From Nocardia uniformis NBRC 13702 (lineage in GTDB: Bacteria; Actinomycetota; Actinomycetes; Mycobacteriales; Mycobacteriaceae), in assembly GCF_001613345.1 (NCBI RefSeq), contig NZ_BDCE01000070.1:107682-171681 (forward strand): a stretch of 64,000 bases of DNA. Reading direction: 5' to 3'. Both the position numbers and the translations under genes were made by a program. The notes under the pieces were generated by a model. It was not told the DNA's origin, did no database searches, and saw only the letters and a program-made list of their open reading frames with translations. Shown here in pieces: positions 42,064 to 51,304 of this stretch. How positions within the stretch are numbered: the stretch's first letter is position 1; each line of letters begins with the position of its first letter.

Positions 42064-42942
42064 ATGGAATACCAGGTGAATCTGGTTCGGGCGGTGCCGC
42101 AGACCGTGCTCTGCCTGCCACGCGAGATCCGGGCGGACCGACTGGGCACCGATATCGCCGAGGGCATGCGGGACTTGGCGGCCACGGCCGAACGCGCCGG
42201 ATTGACCACCAGCGGCGCACCCACCATCACTTTCGCCGAGGAGCCGGGCCAGGTCGGTTCGATCGTGGTCGACTTCGGTATTCCGGTGGAGCCCGCCCCC
42301 CGGCTCGGACCCGCCTCGGGTGCGGTGCTGGTGGTGCAACCCGACCATCTCGTCGCCCGCACCTGCCACCGCGGCGGTTACGGCGAGCTCGACGCCGCCT
42401 ACCGCGCTCTGCAGAACTGGATGCGGGAGAACGGCTATCGATCCGCGGGACCGCCGACCGAGGCATATCTCATCGGCCCCGACGAGGTCACCGATCCGCG
42501 ACGCCTGATCACCGAGATCCGGATTCCGGTGATTCCCGCACCGGGTATCGCCGTACATCTCGACACCTCGTTCGAGGACGCGGTCGCACGCACCCGGGAA
42601 GCATTGCAGCGGCAGGGATTCGGCGTGATCACCGAGATCGATGTCCGGGCGACGCTACAGGAGAAGCTGGGCGAGCACATCGAGAACTATCTGATCCTCG
42701 GCGCCTGCAATCCCCGACTCGCCCATCGCGCGTTGGCGGCCGACCCCGAGGCCGGCCTGCTGCTGCCGTGCAATGTCGTTGTGCGCTCGGTGGATACGGG
42801 CATCGTGGTCGAGGCGGCCGACCCGGACGTGCTGGTCGACGCCACCGGGGTGCCGGCGCTGCGCCCGGTCGCAGCGGAAGCCCGGCGGCTACTCATCGCC
42901 GCACTGCACGACTTGGTCGAGTACTCGCCCGCGACGTCGTGA
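42064..42942 (+). CDS. GyrI-like effector-binding domain fused to DUF302
   Basis: Protein of 292 residues. The N-terminal half (about 1-160) has the GyrI/AraC effector-binding fold pattern (VVDFGIPVEPAPRL...RTCHRGGYGELDAAYRALQNWMRENGY...EAYLIGPDEVTDPRRLITEIRIPV). The C-terminal half (about 165-290) is DUF302, paralogous to the protein at 32399, with ILGACNPRLAHRAL and LLPCNVVVR retained. No DNA-binding domain is present, so it probably binds a small molecule. AGGAGG precedes the ATG, and a DosR-type box lies 55 bases upstream. Confidence 0.85.
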   Translation: MEYQVNLVRAVPQTVLCLPREIRADRLGTDIAEGMRDLAATAERAGLTTSGAPTITFAEEPGQVGSIVVDFGIPVEPAPRLGPASGAVLVVQPDHLVARTCHRGGYGELDAAYRALQNWMRENGYRSAGPPTEAYLIGPDEVTDPRRLITEIRIPVIPAPGIAVHLDTSFEDAVARTREALQRQGFGVITEIDVRATLQEKLGEHIENYLILGACNPRLAHRALAADPEAGLLLPCNVVVRSVDTGIVVEAADPDVLVDATGVPALRPVAAEARRLLIAALHDLVEYSPATS

Positions 42943-43330
42943 CCGCGGCCGGGACCCGCCGGTCACCGCCAGCGGAGCGGCGGTGCCGTGGCCCCAGCGC
43001 CTTCCCCGGGCCGCGCACTCTCATCTGTCGCCGCTCGTCACGACACCACCGGCCCCCTTCTGCGGATGCCTCGCCACACCGGCCCGAACGGCTCACGGCG
43101 ACCGACGCGATCGTGACGACCATGGGCCCGCCGATTCGGGCCGAACGGCAGTTTCGGCGCACCGGGTATTCCGGACAGACTCGGGGCACGCCGCTACCCG
43201 AGAACGAATCCACCTGCGTCCGAGAGGCACCCGCAGTGTTGCGGCATCACCGCCAAGGCGGATCCCCCTCGGCGGCAGCGGCGCGATCTCGGGCCGGATG
43301 AGCACTTCGACAGCACAGAGAGGCACCACC
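42943..43330. other. 388-base stretch without a recognised gene
   Basis: GC-rich and Pro/Arg-coding in all frames, with no ribosome site-supported frame. A weak GACGACCATGGGCCC element near 43116 is the only promoter-like feature noticed. Presumably it is the leader of the M50 protease gene. Confidence 0.3.
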
Positions 43331-44500
43331 GTGCGCGCAACGATTCCTTTGGGACAGGTCGCTGGTATCCGGATCGGCGCGCATTGGTCGGCGCTGGTCA
43401 CCGTCGGCCTATTCGCCTGGGTACTCGCCGTCTACCTCGACGGCACCGCCGACATCTCCGTCGTGTGGATCTCGGCGGTCGCCGGGGCGCTCGCCCTGTG
43501 CGCGTCACTGCTCGGACACGAGCTGGCGCATGCGATCGTGGCCCGCCGCAATGGCGTCCGGGTCGACCACATCGTGCTGTGGCTACTGGGCGGTGTCGCC
43601 GAGCTCGCCGAGGAGCCGCCGAATGCGCGCGCCGACCTGCGTATCGCCCTCGCGGGCCCGGCCACCAGCCTGGTGATCGGAGCCACCGGCCTCGGCGCCG
43701 CGGCGCTCACCTCGGTGATCAGCCCGAACAGTCCGATCACCGCTGTTCTGATCTGGCTTGCCACGATGAATATCGTGCTGGCGGTATTCAATATGCTGCC
43801 CGGCGCGCCCTTGGACGGCGGCCGGGTGCTGCGTGCCATCGTCTGGTGGCGCACCCGCGATCGTCTGCGCGCCGCGGTGATCGCGGCCCGCGCCGGGCAG
43901 ATTCTCGGCACCGCGTTGATCATCCTCGGCATTGCCGAACTGTGGCTGTTCGGACACCTGGGCGGTGTGTGGCTGGCGCTACTCGGCTGGTTCCTGCGGA
44001 CGGCCGCGCACACCGAGCTGGTAGTAGCCGGTATGCGTCATCGTCTGGGTGACACCAGAGTTCACGAGGTCATGACCGCGCGCCCGATAGCCGTACGGGG
44101 CTCGGAAACGGTGGGCGGACTCTTGCGCTCGGAGGCGGTGCACACCAACCACCGGGTCTTCCCCGTCGTCGACGATTCCGGCCGACCGGTCGCCGTAATC
44201 GCCTGGCCGGACGTGCTCGCTGTTCCCGAACTCCTACGCGACACCACTTTGGTTCGCGCTATAGCCCGGCGGCTGCCCGCCTCCGCAATCGCGCACGCGG
44301 ACGAACATGTCGCCGACGCCGCGGCCCGAACTGTCCTGCGTCCCAACCTCGACGCTATCGCCGTCATCGACGGTGACGGCCGCCTGAGCGGCGTGGTCAC
44401 CGCCACCGACCTGGCACTCGCCTGCACCCGTTCCGCGCTGGGCCTGCCGATCGGAGTCACCGGCGAACGGGCGTCGGACGCGACAGCGGACCAGGGGTAG
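43331..44500 (+). CDS. rip3: M50 site-2-type metalloprotease with CBS domains (Rip3-like)
   Basis: Intramembrane zinc protease of 389 residues, closely resembling M. tuberculosis Rv2625c (DosR regulon). The zinc motif HELAH lies near residue 63 and the third ligand in LPGAPLDGGRVLRA near 160. About six helices lie between 15 and 230, then a CBS pair (about 245-370). GTG 43331 is chosen because Rv2625c starts at the same point (MR-IPLG) and GAGAGG lies eight bases before it; an in-frame ATG at 43298 is the alternative. It likely cleaves a membrane-bound regulator in response to an adenine nucleotide. No anti-sigma factor is adjacent. Confidence 0.92.
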   Translation: MRATIPLGQVAGIRIGAHWSALVTVGLFAWVLAVYLDGTADISVVWISAVAGALALCASLLGHELAHAIVARRNGVRVDHIVLWLLGGVAELAEEPPNARADLRIALAGPATSLVIGATGLGAAALTSVISPNSPITAVLIWLATMNIVLAVFNMLPGAPLDGGRVLRAIVWWRTRDRLRAAVIAARAGQILGTALIILGIAELWLFGHLGGVWLALLGWFLRTAAHTELVVAGMRHRLGDTRVHEVMTARPIAVRGSETVGGLLRSEAVHTNHRVFPVVDDSGRPVAVIAWPDVLAVPELLRDTTLVRAIARRLPASAIAHADEHVADAAARTVLRPNLDAIAVIDGDGRLSGVVTATDLALACTRSALGLPIGVTGERASDATADQG

Positions 44501-44506
44501 ACCCTG

Positions 44507-45508
44507 CTACGGCACCAGCACCGCCGCCCCCGCGAAGCGACCATGAGCCAGATCGGCGAGCGCCCGATCGGCCCGATCCAGTGGATACGGGTGGACAGTC
44601 ACCTCGAGACGGTGTTCCGCGGCGAATCCGAGGAATTCACGGGCATCGACCCGCGTGTTGGCGGTGACCGACCGGATCTCCCTTTCCTGGAACAGGTGCC
44701 GCTGATAGTTCAGAACGGGGATATCGCTGAGGTGGATTCCCGCGATGGACAGGATCCCGCCGCGGTCGAGGGCCTCCAGTGCGGGTGGGACGAGGTCGCC
44801 CACCGGCGCGAAGAGAATGGCGGCATCGAGCGCCACGGGCGGCGGGTCCGCGGCTCCCTGCGCGGAGCTCGCCCCCAGCTCCAGCGCGAGTGCCCGCGCG
44901 ACCGCGTCTCGGGTCATCACATGGACTTGCGCACCCCGAGCGAGTGCGACCTGCGCGGCGATATGGGCACTGCCACCGAATCCGTAGATGCCCAACCGTC
45001 CTCCCGACGGCAGTGCCGCGCGTTCGAGCGCGCGGTATCCGATGATCCCGGCACACAGCAGTGGCGCGAGCTCGGCATCGCTGTAGCCCTTCGGGAGTGG
45101 ATGGGCGAAATCCGCGGGTACCGTCGTGTACTCCGCGTAGCCGCCGTCGGCGTCCCAGCCGGTGTAGCGCGACCGGGGGCACAGGTTCTCGGCTCCGCGC
45201 AGACAGTATCGGCACTGTCCGCAGGTGTACCGCAGCCAGGCGATGCCCACCCGATCCCCGATGCCGAATTCCCCGGCGCTCCCGGCCCCGAGTGCGGTGA
45301 CCTCCCCCACCACCTCGTGCCCGGGTACGACCCGGGCGCGGTGCGTCGGCAGATCCCCCTCCACCACGTGCAGATCCGTCCTGCACACCCCGCAGGCCAG
45401 CACCCGCACCAGCAGTTCCCCCGGACCCGGTTCCGGGACCTCCGCCTCCTCGTACCGCATCGGCCCGCGATCGATCGTCCCAGGTTGCTCGACACGCCAC
45501 GCCCGCAT
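44507..45508 (-). CDS. Zinc-dependent alcohol dehydrogenase (AdhA-like)
   Basis: Medium-chain NAD(P)-dependent dehydrogenase of 333 residues. The catalytic zinc site is CGVCRTD near 39 with GHEVVGEV, the structural zinc lobe is CGQCRYCLRGAENLC, and the Rossmann glycines are GIYGFGGSAHIAAQVA near 168. The sequence agrees with the AdhA group (Rv1862 type). It converges on the M50 gene with only 6 bases between stops. Upstream (minus strand) the Tgs1-like gene ends 9 bases before its ATG, so the two are an operon. It could regenerate NAD by reducing aldehydes, possibly making fatty alcohols for wax ester; the latter is speculation. Confidence 0.88.
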   Translation of the reverse strand: MRAWRVEQPGTIDRGPMRYEEAEVPEPGPGELLVRVLACGVCRTDLHVVEGDLPTHRARVVPGHEVVGEVTALGAGSAGEFGIGDRVGIAWLRYTCGQCRYCLRGAENLCPRSRYTGWDADGGYAEYTTVPADFAHPLPKGYSDAELAPLLCAGIIGYRALERAALPSGGRLGIYGFGGSAHIAAQVALARGAQVHVMTRDAVARALALELGASSAQGAADPPPVALDAAILFAPVGDLVPPALEALDRGGILSIAGIHLSDIPVLNYQRHLFQEREIRSVTANTRVDAREFLGFAAEHRLEVTVHPYPLDRADRALADLAHGRFAGAAVLVP

Positions 45509-45517
45509 CTATCGAGC

Positions 45518-46894
45518 CTAGTGCGCGGACGACCCGACGGGGCCGCGATCGGAGGCGTGCTGACGGGCGTGCTCGAGCAGGGTCTGGAATTCGCTCTCGA
45601 TGCCCTCGGCGAGGACCGCGAGATCGGGTGTGGTGTCGTAGTCGCCGGTAATGCCGAAGCTCAGCTGGTCGCCGTAGCTGAGGATGGCTATCGCCGTGCG
45701 TAGGCGCATGGCGGTGGGGACGGCCGGGAGCAGTTCGAGCACGCGTCTGCCGTGCATTGTCAGTTCACGGCGTGGGCCGGGGATATTGGTGGCGACCGCG
45801 CCGACCCCGCGCTGGGGCAGGTGCGCGGCCAGGCGAACGCCCCAGGCGATGGGCGCGAAGGGCAGCCGGTCCGCCAGTGTCAGCAGCGTGGTCTCGGCCT
45901 GTGTCTCGCCCTTGGACTTGTGGTGTGACAGCCGGGTATGGATTTCGGTGAGCCGCGCGACCGGATCGCTGATATCGAGGGGCAGGAACGGCAGCATGGC
46001 CGAAACTCTGTTGTCGGGAATGTATTTCGCCTCAATGCCGCGCGTCGACACCGGCACCAAAATGCGCAGCGTATCGCCGGTCGGCCGCTCGCCCCGACCC
46101 AATAACAGCGCGCGGTACGCGGCGGCGACCGCGGCCAGCACCACATCATTCACAGTCGTGCCGTACGCCGCGCCGATCTCGTGGGCGTCGGTCAGGGTGG
46201 TGCGGGCGACGACGTAGCGGCGCATGGTGCCGATCGGACCGTTCAACGACGATTCTGCCGCCGGAGTGACGGCCGCCAGTGCCACCGGAATCAGACTTCC
46301 CGCCAGACCGAGCACCTGCCGCGGCAGCTCGACGGGTAGCCGAACTCCCTTCATGAACAGTTCGAACCAGCTTGCCGCGGAGTCCTTCTCGACCGCGGTG
46401 GACGGCGTTGCCTCGGCTACCACTTTCGGCCGATCACACAGGCTCTCGAACAACGAGATCCCGGAAACCCCATCCACGAGGCTGTGGTGTGCCTTGATGA
46501 TGAGCGCCCAGCGGTCATCCGCGAGACGCTCGACCACCGTGCACTGCCACAGCGGATGGTCGCGATCCAGCCGCTCGGCGAGTTCGGTCGACACCAGTTC
46601 ACACAGCGCCGCCTCATCGCCCGGATCGGGTAGCGCGGTCCACCGAATATGGTGGGCTACATCGAATTCCGGATCGTCTTCCCATACGGGTGCGGTCAGG
46701 TCCAGCGGGGCGCGACGCACCTTCTGCCGCAGCCGGATATGCGAGGCCAGTCGGTCGACGAGGGCGTCGGCGAATTCGGCTCGCATCGGCGGAGTCCCGG
46801 CGAGAATCGCGATCGCGCCGATACCGAGGCTGATGTGGCGGTCGCCGTCCTCGAGTTCCATGAATCCCGAATCCAGCGGGCGTAGGTGAGTCAT
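45518..46894 (-). CDS. tgs1: Wax ester synthase/diacylglycerol acyltransferase, Tgs1-like
   Basis: Acyltransferase of 458 residues, collinear with M. tuberculosis Tgs1 (Rv3130c, 463). It starts MTHLRPLDSGFMELEDGDRH, has catalytic HHSLVDG near residue 136, SSLNGPIG, LVPVSTR, DNRVSAMLPFLP and ATNIPGPRR. It makes triacylglycerol from diacylglycerol and acyl-CoA for storage in dormancy. ATG 46894 matches the Tgs1 start; the frame continues upstream. A DosR-type box (47021-47036) lies in the shared region with the divergent PEP synthase gene. The ADH follows in the same operon. Confidence 0.92.
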   Translation of the reverse strand: MTHLRPLDSGFMELEDGDRHISLGIGAIAILAGTPPMRAEFADALVDRLASHIRLRQKVRRAPLDLTAPVWEDDPEFDVAHHIRWTALPDPGDEAALCELVSTELAERLDRDHPLWQCTVVERLADDRWALIIKAHHSLVDGVSGISLFESLCDRPKVVAEATPSTAVEKDSAASWFELFMKGVRLPVELPRQVLGLAGSLIPVALAAVTPAAESSLNGPIGTMRRYVVARTTLTDAHEIGAAYGTTVNDVVLAAVAAAYRALLLGRGERPTGDTLRILVPVSTRGIEAKYIPDNRVSAMLPFLPLDISDPVARLTEIHTRLSHHKSKGETQAETTLLTLADRLPFAPIAWGVRLAAHLPQRGVGAVATNIPGPRRELTMHGRRVLELLPAVPTAMRLRTAIAILSYGDQLSFGITGDYDTTPDLAVLAEGIESEFQTLLEHARQHASDRGPVGSSAH

Positions 46895-47020
46895 CGTGTC
46901 GGCCTGTCGCGCGAATTGGCGTGGCCCGCCGCTGCGGGCGGACATCCGGGGTCTTTCCCGGCACTATCAAGGGTCCCGCGAGTAACGACCGGGGTGCACG
47001 GGTCCAACGCCCGCAATCGA

Positions 47021-47036
47021 GGGGACCTTCGGCCAT
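47021..47036 (+). promoter_or_regulatory. DosR-type box between tgs1-like and PEP synthase genes
   Basis: GGGGACCTTCGGCCAT, 63 bases before the PEP-synthase ATG and about 127 from the tgs1-like start. Additional GGGTCTTTCCCGG and GGGTCCC elements lie at about 46949-46977. Confidence 0.65.
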
Positions 47037-47098
47037 GTCGTACCGCACGCCACCGAGAGAGGCTGGCAGCAGACGACATTCGAGGGATCGGAGCAGTA

Positions 47099-49405
47099 AT
47101 GGGCGACTACGTGGCCGATATCGCTGAACTGCGGATGGCCGATGCCGACCGCGCCGGCGGGAAGGGCGCGAATCTCGGTGAACTGGTGGCGGCTCAGCTG
47201 CCGGTGCCACCCGGATTCGTTGTACTCAAAGCCGCGTACGACGAGATGCTCGACAATGGAACGACCGGTGCGCAACTCGACGCACTGCACGAGCAGGCAC
47301 TGCGGGCCGCGATGGGCGCGACACCGGAGGACGCCCGCCGATTGGACGAACTGTGCGGGAGCATGCGCGCACTCGTGCACGCGACCGATCCGGAACCCGC
47401 CGTGCGGGAGACGGTACTAGCCGCCTATCACCGCCTCGGCGACGCGGTGGCGGTCGCGGTCCGCTCCTCCGCCATCGGCGAGGACGGCGCGACGGCCTCC
47501 TTCGCGGGAATGAACTTGTCCCGCACCAATATTCGTGGTGACGACCAGCTCCTGCACGCGCTGGTGGACTGCTGGGCTTCGCTGTTCACTCCCCGGGTGC
47601 TGACCTATCGGGCCCGCCGCGACATGCGGGAGCGGCCCGAAATGGCGGTGGTGGTGCAGCGCATGGTGACCGCGCGACAGGCCGGGGTGGCTTTCACCGC
47701 CGATCCGGCGACCGGCCGCCGCGATCGCGTGGTCATCGACGCCGCCCGCGGCCAAGGTGAGGTCGTGGTATCGGGTGCGGTCGAACCGGACACCTATCTG
47801 CTCGACGCGGACGGTCCGACACTGCTGGAAACCCATACCGGTGATCAGCGTTTCGCCATCGTGCCCGGCACCGATGGTGACCGGCACGTGAACCTGACCG
47901 ACACCGAGATGGCCACGCCGACGCTGACCGATGAGCAGGCCGTGGCGGTGGCGGCGCTCGCCCTGCGGGTACAGCGCCATCACGGCGGCCTGCCCCAGGA
48001 CGTGGAGTGGGCCTTCGACGACGAGCGGCTCTGGCTGGTTCAGGCCAGACCGATCACCATGCTCCCTGAACATCAGCCGAGTTCCGCTGCCGCCCAATCC
48101 GTTCCGACGCAGGTGCTATTGCGCGGCCTGGCCGCGGCGCCGGGCCGGGCGAGCGGACTGGTGCGCGTCCTGCAATCGCCGGCCGAGGGTTCGGCACTGC
48201 ACGACGGTGACGTCCTGGTCGCCCCGATGACCAATCCGGACTGGCTGCCCACCATTATCCGGGCCGCCGCCGTGGTCACCGACAGTGGCGGGATGACCTG
48301 CCACGCCGCGATCGTCGCCCGGGAACTCGGCGTCCCCTGCGTGGTCGGGACCCGCACCGGCACCACCACCCTGACGGACGGCACCTGGGTCACGGTCGAT
48401 GGTTCCACCGGTCAGGTCTACGCGGGCCGAACCGAATCCGCGGCGGTCACCACCGCGCCACGCTCGGCCACGCCGACCGCTCCCGCGTCCGAAACCACCG
48501 GTACGCGCGTCTATGTCAACCTCGCCCTCCCCGAGGTCGCCGAGAAGGTGGCGCTCAGCGATGTCGACGGCGTCGGACTGTTGCGTGCGGAAACACTGCT
48601 CACCCAGGCACTCGACGGACGTCATCCGCGCGACCTCATCGCGCGCGGTGAGGAACAGTCCTTCGTGGAGCGGATGTCGGATTCGCTGTACCGCATCGCC
48701 GCGGCCTTCGCGCCCCGGCCGGTGATCTATCGCGCGACCGACCTGCGCAGCAACGAATTCCGTGCCCTGCAGGGCGGTACCCGCTACGAGCCCCAGGAAC
48801 GCAATCCGATGATCGGCTACCGGGGCTGCTACCGCTACATCCGGGAGCCGGAACTGTTCCGCCTCGAACTCACCGCCCTGGCCCGAGTACGCGAGCGCAC
48901 TCCCAACCTGCATCTGATGATTCCCTTCGTCCGCACCCGCTGGGAGCTGGAGCAGTGCCTGGAATTGGTCGACGCGAGCCCGCTAGGTCGCCAGCGTGGA
49001 CTACACCGATGGGTCATGGCCGAGGTGCCGTCGGTGGTGCATTGGCTACCCGAATACGTCGGCATGGGTATCGACGGCGTCTCCATCGGCAGCAACGACC
49101 TCACTCAGTTGATGCTCGGCGTGGATCGCGACTCCGAGGAATGCGCGGAACTGTTCGACGAATCCGATCCGGCGGTACTGGACGCCATCGGACGCATTAT
49201 CAGCACCGCCCGGCGGCTCGGCATTACCTCCTCGCTGTGCGGGCAGGCTCCGTCGAACCGGCCGGAATTCGCCGAACACCTGGTCAGGATGGGTATCACC
49301 TCGGTTTCGGTGACTCCGGACGCCGTCGCGGCGACCCGTCGCGGCGTCGCCGCCGCGGAACGTCGGATCCTGCTCGGACATGCGCGGACATCGCTGACGG
49401 ACTGA
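47099..49405 (+). CDS. ppsA: Phosphoenolpyruvate synthase
   Basis: Enzyme of 768 residues making PEP from pyruvate with ATP. N-terminal ATP-grasp domain (KGANLGELV near 18, VAVRSSAIGEDGATASFAGMN, VQRMVTARQAGVAFTADPATG), a phosphohistidine domain with catalytic His402 in SGGMTCHAAIVARELG, and a C-terminal PEP/pyruvate barrel (ATDLRSNEFRALQGG, FVRTRWELEQCLE, GSNDLTQLMLGVDRD, SLCGQAPS). It is slightly shorter than E. coli PpsA. ATG 47099 has GGAG upstream and comes 63 bases after a DosR-type box. In dormancy it would support gluconeogenesis from lipid-derived carbon. Confidence 0.92.
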   Translation: MGDYVADIAELRMADADRAGGKGANLGELVAAQLPVPPGFVVLKAAYDEMLDNGTTGAQLDALHEQALRAAMGATPEDARRLDELCGSMRALVHATDPEPAVRETVLAAYHRLGDAVAVAVRSSAIGEDGATASFAGMNLSRTNIRGDDQLLHALVDCWASLFTPRVLTYRARRDMRERPEMAVVVQRMVTARQAGVAFTADPATGRRDRVVIDAARGQGEVVVSGAVEPDTYLLDADGPTLLETHTGDQRFAIVPGTDGDRHVNLTDTEMATPTLTDEQAVAVAALALRVQRHHGGLPQDVEWAFDDERLWLVQARPITMLPEHQPSSAAAQSVPTQVLLRGLAAAPGRASGLVRVLQSPAEGSALHDGDVLVAPMTNPDWLPTIIRAAAVVTDSGGMTCHAAIVARELGVPCVVGTRTGTTTLTDGTWVTVDGSTGQVYAGRTESAAVTTAPRSATPTAPASETTGTRVYVNLALPEVAEKVALSDVDGVGLLRAETLLTQALDGRHPRDLIARGEEQSFVERMSDSLYRIAAAFAPRPVIYRATDLRSNEFRALQGGTRYEPQERNPMIGYRGCYRYIREPELFRLELTALARVRERTPNLHLMIPFVRTRWELEQCLELVDASPLGRQRGLHRWVMAEVPSVVHWLPEYVGMGIDGVSIGSNDLTQLMLGVDRDSEECAELFDESDPAVLDAIGRIISTARRLGITSSLCGQAPSNRPEFAEHLVRMGITSVSVTPDAVAATRRGVAAAERRILLGHARTSLTD

Positions 49406-49508
49406 CTTTCCACGCCGGTCGATGTTTCGTGTCGGCGGCGACGATCCGGACATGATTCACTGGGAGGGTGAGTGACCGGCAAAACCGTCCGTATTCGGGC
49501 TGTTCGAC

Positions 49509-51236
49509 ATGACCGAGCAGCCCGGACCCGCCTCGAATTTCGTCCGTGACACCCTCGGCCAACTCCGCCTGCGGGAACTCCTCGCGGAGGTCAAAGACCG
49601 GGTCGAGCAGATCATCGATGCCCGCGACCGCGTGGACGGACTCGTCGAAGCCATGCTCACCGTCACCGCCGGTCTGGACCTCGACCAGACGCTGACCACC
49701 ATCGTGCACACCGCCATCAGCCTCGTAGATGCCCAATACGGGGCGCTCGGCGTCCGCGGCCACGATCAGGACCTGAGCCAGTTCATCTACGAGGGCATCG
49801 ACGAACCTACCCGCGCCCGGATCGGCGACCTCCCGCGCGGTCACGGCGTACTGGGCCTGCTGTTCACCCAACCGAAAACGATTCGCCTCGACAATATCGC
49901 CGACCACTCCTCCTCGGTCGGCTTCCCCGCCAACCATCCGCCCATGAATACCTTCCTCGGCGTACCCGTGCGCATTCGCAACGAGATCTTCGGCAACCTC
50001 TATCTCACCGAGAAGGCGGGCGGGCTGTCGTTCACCGATGACGACGAGGTCGTCGTTCAGGCCTTGGCGGCCGCGGCGGGGATCGCCATCGACAATGCCC
50101 GGCTCTACGAATCCTCGCGGACCCGGCAGGCCTGGATCGAGTCGATCCGCGATCTGACCACCGAATTCCTCGCCGGCACCGACACCGACCGGGTGCTGTC
50201 CAATTTCGTCGATCACGCCTGCGAGCTCACCCGCTCGGAGCATGCTTTCCTCGCGGTCGTCACCGATCCGGACAGCGCACCGGACGAAGTCACCGAGCTG
50301 CGCATCACACAGTGGCACGGAGCCGGGAAACCTCCCCAGCCCACCTTGCCGGTACCGGGCACCATCGTGGGCAAGGTCTTCCGCGACCGCACGGCGGATC
50401 GCCTGGCCGACGCGCACGGCACCGACCTCGGCGCGATCTTCCCCGACGCGGGTGCGGCGATGGTGCTGCCCCTGCAGACACCGGACACCACGCTCGGCAT
50501 CCTGGTCACCCTGCGCCCGGCCGGATCCCCGCCCTACGACAACGAAATCTTCGAATTGACAGCCGCTTTCACCGATCAGGCCGCGCTCGCCATGCAGTTG
50601 GCCGTCGCGCACCGGCGAATGCGAGAGATCGACGTACTCACCGACCGCGACCGCATTGCCCGCGATCTACACGATCACGTTATCCAGCGGCTGTTCGCCA
50701 GCGGCCTCACTCTGCAGGGCACCATCCCCCGCGTTCGGGTCCCCGAAGTACGGGAGCGACTTCTCGACGTGGTCAACGATCTGCAAGAGGTCGTCCAGGA
50801 AATCCGGACCTCGATCTTCGACCTGCACAGCGGCTCCGGAACCACCACCCGGCTGCGGCAGCGCATCGAGGAGATCGTCCGGCAGCACACCGGCAATACC
50901 GAGATCCGCAGTTCGGTGCAGATCGCGGGCCCACTGTCGGTTGTCGCACCCGAACTGGCCGACCATGCCGAAGCCGTTATCCGCGAGGCGGTCAGCAACG
51001 CCGTGCGGCACGCGGGCGCGTCCACGGTCGCTGTCGAGATCGGGGTCGCCGACGAATTGGTCATCGTCGTCACCGATGACGGCTGTGGCATCCCGGAGAA
51101 CATCACCCCGAGCGGCCTCACCAATCTCGCACGGCGCGCCGAGGAGGTGGGTGGAGAATTCGTTCTCGGCCCCGATCCGGACGCCGAGGGCAATCGGCCC
51201 GGTACTCAGCTCCGGTGGTCGGCGATTCTGCGCTGA
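49509..51236 (+). CDS. devS: DevS/DosT-type haem GAF sensor histidine kinase
   Basis: Cytoplasmic kinase of 575 residues, collinear with DevS/DosT. GAF-A (about 58-195) keeps the haem-binding segment GFPANHPPMNTFLGVPV, with His143 equivalent to the proximal His149 of DevS. GAF-B (about 220-370). HisKA_3 dimerisation with phosphoacceptor His388 in RDRIARDLHDHVIQRLFASG, then the HATPase (EAVSNAVRHA; DDGCGIP; GLTNLARRAEEVGG). It should sense O2, NO and CO through haem and phosphorylate DevR Asp54. It is not adjacent to devR (13271) and no strong DosR box precedes it, so it may be constitutive like DosT. Confidence 0.94.
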   Translation: MTEQPGPASNFVRDTLGQLRLRELLAEVKDRVEQIIDARDRVDGLVEAMLTVTAGLDLDQTLTTIVHTAISLVDAQYGALGVRGHDQDLSQFIYEGIDEPTRARIGDLPRGHGVLGLLFTQPKTIRLDNIADHSSSVGFPANHPPMNTFLGVPVRIRNEIFGNLYLTEKAGGLSFTDDDEVVVQALAAAAGIAIDNARLYESSRTRQAWIESIRDLTTEFLAGTDTDRVLSNFVDHACELTRSEHAFLAVVTDPDSAPDEVTELRITQWHGAGKPPQPTLPVPGTIVGKVFRDRTADRLADAHGTDLGAIFPDAGAAMVLPLQTPDTTLGILVTLRPAGSPPYDNEIFELTAAFTDQAALAMQLAVAHRRMREIDVLTDRDRIARDLHDHVIQRLFASGLTLQGTIPRVRVPEVRERLLDVVNDLQEVVQEIRTSIFDLHSGSGTTTRLRQRIEEIVRQHTGNTEIRSSVQIAGPLSVVAPELADHAEAVIREAVSNAVRHAGASTVAVEIGVADELVIVVTDDGCGIPENITPSGLTNLARRAEEVGGEFVLGPDPDAEGNRPGTQLRWSAILR

Positions 51237-51304
51237 CCACCCGTCGCCCGGGCGAGGCGGCCGTCACCGGCTATCTCGAATAGTTCGACGTGCCGACGTC
51301 TCGG

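Noticed and set aside
42773..43330. Extension of the M50 protease frame far upstream
   Set aside because: The extra sequence overlaps the DUF302 gene out of frame and is Pro/Arg-rich; the GTG at 43331 matches the Rv2625c start.
49296..50612. 438-codon minus-strand frame opposite the sensor kinase
   Set aside because: It is antisense to clear kinase domains and has no recognisable motifs.
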